Positions 60,990-64,000 of a stretch of DNA of 64,000 bases are shown piece by piece. Made by a program: the position numbers and the translations under genes. This stretch comes from Aneurinibacillus thermoaerophilus (GTDB lineage Bacteria > Bacillota > Bacilli > Aneurinibacillales > Aneurinibacillaceae), in NCBI RefSeq assembly GCF_900099925.1, contig NZ_FNDE01000003.1, positions 1-64,000 of the forward strand, given 5' to 3'. Within the stretch, counting starts at the first letter, position 1; the number at the start of each line of letters is the position of its first letter. The notes below the pieces were generated by a model that searched no databases, was not told the origin of the DNA, and saw nothing but the letters and a program-made list of their open reading frames with translations.

Positions 60990-61133
60990 ATGTTTCACCC
61001 CCTTACCTCTAAAGCTTATTTATTTTATGCAAAAGGAAAAAAACGGTGAGACCAGCTTACATGTACCACCATCGACGGCAAAAGCCAGTGCCTAATTACG
61101 ATGCGCGAACTGGAGCATTTTGTAGAAGTATTG

Positions 61134-61170
61134 AAAAAGCGTATGAAGCAAGTGCTTCACACGCTTTTTA
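61134..61170. terminator. Bidirectional terminator at the end of manC
   Basis: Long stem (AAAAAGCGTATGAAGCA type, one mismatch) with a 2-base centre, T and A runs on both sides. The stem includes the manC stop codon. Confidence 0.8.
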
Positions 61171-62515
61171 TTTCTTCCCACGTCATACAGAGACGAATAA
61201 TATCTTCTTCCACAAGCTCGCTGCCTATTTGCACTTCAATCAACTCCAGATCGGAGGTTGCTTTGACCCCGTGCTTGGAACCAACAGGAATTTGGAGCAC
61301 ATCTCCCTGTTTTACTCGCGACACCTTTCCATCAAGAATAAATTCGCCTTCTCCGGAAATAATGATCCAGACTTCTTTTCGTTTCAAGTGAATTTGATAA
61401 CTAAGGTTTTTTCCAGCTAGCACTTTGAGTCTTTTGGTTAATGCTTCATTTCCATCTTCAAGCTTTTTATAATCCAAGACACGGTACCAGCCCCAGCGCC
61501 TCTCTTCATACATCGGTCGTTGTCCGATATCTTTCACGATTTCTTTCATGCGCGGGCTGGCTGACTTATTCGCTACCAAAATCCCATCAGGACTTGAAAT
61601 CACGGCAATATTAGATAAACCTAGAACAGCAACAGGGATTTCCAGTTCATTAATCAGATGCGTATTGTTTGAATCAATGCTTACCATTCCTTTCCCGATT
61701 ACATGAGTATCCATCTTCTCTGTTAGCGCATCCCATGTCCCCAGGTCTATCCAATCGCCTTCATAAGGTATGACTACAATCTGATCCGCTTTTTCTACCA
61801 CTTCATAATCAAAACTGCTCTTAGGAAATTCAGCATATCGTGCAACCAGTTCTTCATAGCGAAGCGGAAGCCTTCTTTTGACTAATTGATTCAGCAGGTA
61901 ACTGAGCTTAAACACAAACACTCCACAATTCCATAATGCTTTTTGCTCGATTAGCTTTTGCGCTTTCTCTTTATAAGGCTTTTCAATAAACTTTCGTACT
62001 GTCATATAAGGCATTATCAATTCATGATGAACAGGAACAATGTAACCGTATTTTTCGGAAGGGGAGGTTGGATAAGCTCCGATTAAAGCAATGTCAGCCT
62101 TTGATTCACGAATCGCTTGCTCTACCTCTTCCATCTTCTGAAAGAAGCGATCTTCTACATACGTATCGACAGGCAATACGCATACAATCTCATCCAAACT
62201 TACTTGAGCGAAAGAATAAAGATAACTAGCAGCCAAGGCAATCGCGGGAAATGTATCCCGCCGCTCTGGTTCTACAATTAACCGAATCCTGTCCCCTATT
62301 TGATTTTGAATTATATCCACTTGCTCTTTATTTGTGACAATATAGGTCGCATCTGCTAACTGGGCGGAACATAATTGCCGCCAAATTCTTTGTACCATAG
62401 ATTCTAATTTCGTGCCTTCATGCTTTAAAACTTTCAAAAACTGTTTGGCACGAGAAGGATTGGATAATGGCCATAACCGCTTTCCTGACCCGCCGGATAG
62501 TAAAATTAATTTCAC
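61157..62515 (-). CDS. manC: Mannose-1-phosphate guanylyltransferase (452 aa)
   Basis: Makes GDP-mannose from GTP and mannose 1-phosphate. Start GTG 62515 gives Met-Lys-Leu-Ile-Leu-Leu-Ser-Gly-Gly-Ser-Gly-Lys-Arg-Leu-Trp-Pro-Leu-Ser at the N-terminus, the nucleotide-binding signature, and has AAAGG about 10 bases upstream; the ORF runs longer but without homology. Phe-Ile-Glu-Lys-Pro near residue 165, Asp-Trp-Ile-Asp-Leu-Gly-Thr-Trp near 250. The C-terminal 100 residues form a cupin domain (Glu-Val-Trp-Ile-Ile-Ile-Ser-Gly-Glu-Gly) as in bifunctional PMI/GMP enzymes. Co-directional with the upstream glycosyltransferase gene. Confidence 0.93.
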   Translation of the reverse strand: MKLILLSGGSGKRLWPLSNPSRAKQFLKVLKHEGTKLESMVQRIWRQLCSAQLADATYIVTNKEQVDIIQNQIGDRIRLIVEPERRDTFPAIALAASYLYSFAQVSLDEIVCVLPVDTYVEDRFFQKMEEVEQAIRESKADIALIGAYPTSPSEKYGYIVPVHHELIMPYMTVRKFIEKPYKEKAQKLIEQKALWNCGVFVFKLSYLLNQLVKRRLPLRYEELVARYAEFPKSSFDYEVVEKADQIVVIPYEGDWIDLGTWDALTEKMDTHVIGKGMVSIDSNNTHLINELEIPVAVLGLSNIAVISSPDGILVANKSASPRMKEIVKDIGQRPMYEERRWGWYRVLDYKKLEDGNEALTKRLKVLAGKNLSYQIHLKRKEVWIIISGEGEFILDGKVSRVKQGDVLQIPVGSKHGVKATSDLELIEVQIGSELVEEDIIRLCMTWEEIKSV

Positions 62516-62616
62516 TTTTCTATCAACCTTTTGCCCATATTTTTGCACACGCATGCTCTCTACACATATGACTTGATGTTTCAACATTGTATAGTGGTAA
62601 GAGGATAAGAACCCTC

Positions 62617-64000
62617 TCAACCATAAAAATGTTTCACAAGCTCATCCATTCGCCGGTACATCCGTTCAGCTACTTTTTGTTTTGAGAATGTGTCAAGGAC
62701 ATCTTTTCTCGCCTTCATCCCGACCTGTTTCGCTTGCTCACTATTTTCATATACTTGGCGCATCAAAATTCTTACATGTTTCTCGCTCGGCTCAGCCCAC
62801 TTGTGGCCATCCAACTCTCCGAAATATGGAATGCTCCGCTCAATAGGAACTAGCCCTTCTATATCAATTAAATAACTATTTGTATCGTTCATAAAAGCGG
62901 TCTGTCCACCCCAGCGCGTGCCAATCGTCGGCAAAGCCATCGCCATCGCTTCCATATAGGGACGCCCCCATCCTTCTCCACGTGAAGGCAGTACAAATGC
63001 GTCTACAGCAGCATATAATAGAATCATCTCTTCTTCGGTAAAATAAGAGTCAATGATTTGTACAGGAGGAATGTCGCTTATTCCCATTCTTTTTGCCTGC
63101 TCTAAAATCATTGCGCGAGGGTTTATATTTCCTTCCAGCATCTTACTTACCTTCAAAATCAAACATACATTCTCTTTAGAAGAGAATTCTTTAAAGTAGG
63201 CACTAACCAGTACATCCCAGCCTTTGCGCTTATTCCAATCAAATACTGACAAAAAATTGAATGCGTGCGCACTTGCGAGAGGATAAGGTTGAACTCGTTC
63301 CGGATTATATAGCTTACCATCAATTGTTCCCGGCAAAATAAAGATTCGTTCTTTTTCTACACCTGCCGCTGCAAATGTTTCTCTATTAAATTCAGAGGGC
63401 ACCCATACTTCAGTCAACTCATTCATCTTCTCTACCCAACCGGGCGGAAGTGAGTCTGTTTCAAACATCGTACGGCCAATGGAGATGGGAGCACAAGGAG
63501 AAGAAAACAAATAAGCCGGGGCGGCTTGATAATGAATAAGCGGTTGTTTCAATGTGTTATTTTGCAGAGCTGTTACGTAATTTCTCATCTCAGTGTTTGT
63601 TAATTCAGGCTTTTGCTGATGTTCTGCCGGCTCAATTTTTACTTTTAAAGGGAACGGCTTTAATGCATCCAGAAAAACTTTCTGTTCCTCAGCATATCCA
63701 GAAGCGTTATAAATCGGGGAATGCCATAATACCTCATAAGCACGCTTTTGCGCTACTACATAATAATCATAGTTATTATATTGATAATGGGACTCTTTTA
63801 TCGTTAGCCCGAACGTTTCTAAAATGGATTCTATTAACCGCTTTGGATAGGGGCGAACATGCGTCAAATCCAGCCAAAAGTTCTCAACTACAGGAGGATG
63901 GGCAATATTTGGGGTCAAAATGATGATCTTTCCATTGTTCTTTAAGGATTTGACACATTGAATGAACAAGTTTAACAAATCTTTGGGCGCAAGGTGCTCA
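62617..64000 (-). CDS. Methyltransferase-glycosyltransferase fusion, 5' end outside the window
   Basis: The frame is open to the right edge, so the start is missing. The first visible residues (Glu-His-Leu-Ala-Pro-Lys-Asp-Leu-Leu) and Asn-Asn-Gly-Lys-Ile-Ile-Ile-Leu-Thr-Pro-Asn are the end of a class I SAM methyltransferase domain. From about residue 90 of the visible part a GT-B glycosyltransferase follows: Pro-Ser-Glu-Phe-Asn-Arg-Glu-Thr-Phe, Trp-Asn-Lys-Arg-Lys-Gly-Trp-Asp (GT4 phosphate-site region) and Ser-Arg-Gly-Glu-Gly-Trp-Gly-Arg-Pro-Tyr-Met-Glu-Ala-Met-Ala (the Glu-x7-Glu motif). It ends in a C-terminal helix. Such fusions build and cap surface glycans. manC follows. Confidence 0.85.
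   Translation of the reverse strand, partial: EHLAPKDLLNLFIQCVKSLKNNGKIIILTPNIAHPPVVENFWLDLTHVRPYPKRLIESILETFGLTIKESHYQYNNYDYYVVAQKRAYEVLWHSPIYNASGYAEEQKVFLDALKPFPLKVKIEPAEHQQKPELTNTEMRNYVTALQNNTLKQPLIHYQAAPAYLFSSPCAPISIGRTMFETDSLPPGWVEKMNELTEVWVPSEFNRETFAAAGVEKERIFILPGTIDGKLYNPERVQPYPLASAHAFNFLSVFDWNKRKGWDVLVSAYFKEFSSKENVCLILKVSKMLEGNINPRAMILEQAKRMGISDIPPVQIIDSYFTEEEMILLYAAVDAFVLPSRGEGWGRPYMEAMAMALPTIGTRWGGQTAFMNDTNSYLIDIEGLVPIERSIPYFGELDGHKWAEPSEKHVRILMRQVYENSEQAKQVGMKARKDVLDTFSKQKVAERMYRRMDELVKHFYG

Overview
The window looks like chromosomal DNA of a spore-forming, bacillithiol-using Bacillales bacterium, most likely a Paenibacillaceae member of the Aneurinibacillus/Brevibacillus type. Evidence for spores is a cwlJ-gerQ germination pair. 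Other pointers are a PIG-L/BshB-like deacetylase, a Bce-type two-component/ABC module, a double dynamin (DynA type), and GDP-mannose-based surface-glycan genes at the right edge. The genus is an inference; no rRNA gene or other definitive marker is present.

Layout. 1-3.9 kb: the 3' end of an IS110-type transposase, small orphan genes and a DUF4931 HIT-like protein. 3.9-8.0 kb: a block of damaged genes (truncated M42 peptidase, frameshifted B12-type radical SAM protein, an unrecognised possibly frameshifted ORF, a shattered tryptophanyl-tRNA synthetase) around one intact YbaK-type deacylase. 8.0-14 kb: small lineage-specific genes, aspartokinase, and remnants of a branching enzyme and an RNase H-like gene. 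14.2-29 kb: a 16-gene ethanolamine (eut) microcompartment cluster on the minus strand, from eutS at 28.9 kb down to eutH at 14.2 kb. 29-40 kb: PIG-L deacetylase, transketolase, UPF0316 protein, threonine ammonia-lyase, PadR regulator, YuiF-like transporter, thioredoxin-like protein, oligoendopeptidase F. 40-44 kb: aldo/keto reductase and a decaying Bce-type resistance module. 44-49 kb: a 1299-residue double dynamin. 49-58 kb: lysine riboswitch plus lysP, NlpC/P60 enzyme, a 3-hydroxyisobutyrate-dehydrogenase-like enzyme, cwlJ-gerQ, two MaoC-type dehydratases, nadE and a DinG-like helicase. 58-64 kb: GDP-mannose dehydratase, two methyltransferases, mannose-1-phosphate guanylyltransferase and a methyltransferase-glycosyltransferase fusion that runs off the window.

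How the eut genes work together. EutH imports ethanolamine. EutBC (two complete copies) cleaves it to acetaldehyde and ammonia with adenosylcobalamin, and EutA reactivates the lyase. EutE makes acetyl-CoA. EutS, EutM, EutL, EutN and a second, tailed BMC protein form the shell. EutW-EutV is the sensor/ANTAR antiterminator pair. I see an ANTAR-type hexaloop hairpin overlapping an intrinsic terminator in three places (before eutS, before eutW, before eutA), which implies that the cluster is controlled by antitermination at three points. No phosphotransacylase, alcohol dehydrogenase or cobalamin adenosyltransferase gene is in the cluster.

The window is unusually rich in broken genes (at least eight remnants or frameshifted genes outside the eut cluster), while the eut cluster itself reads as entirely intact.
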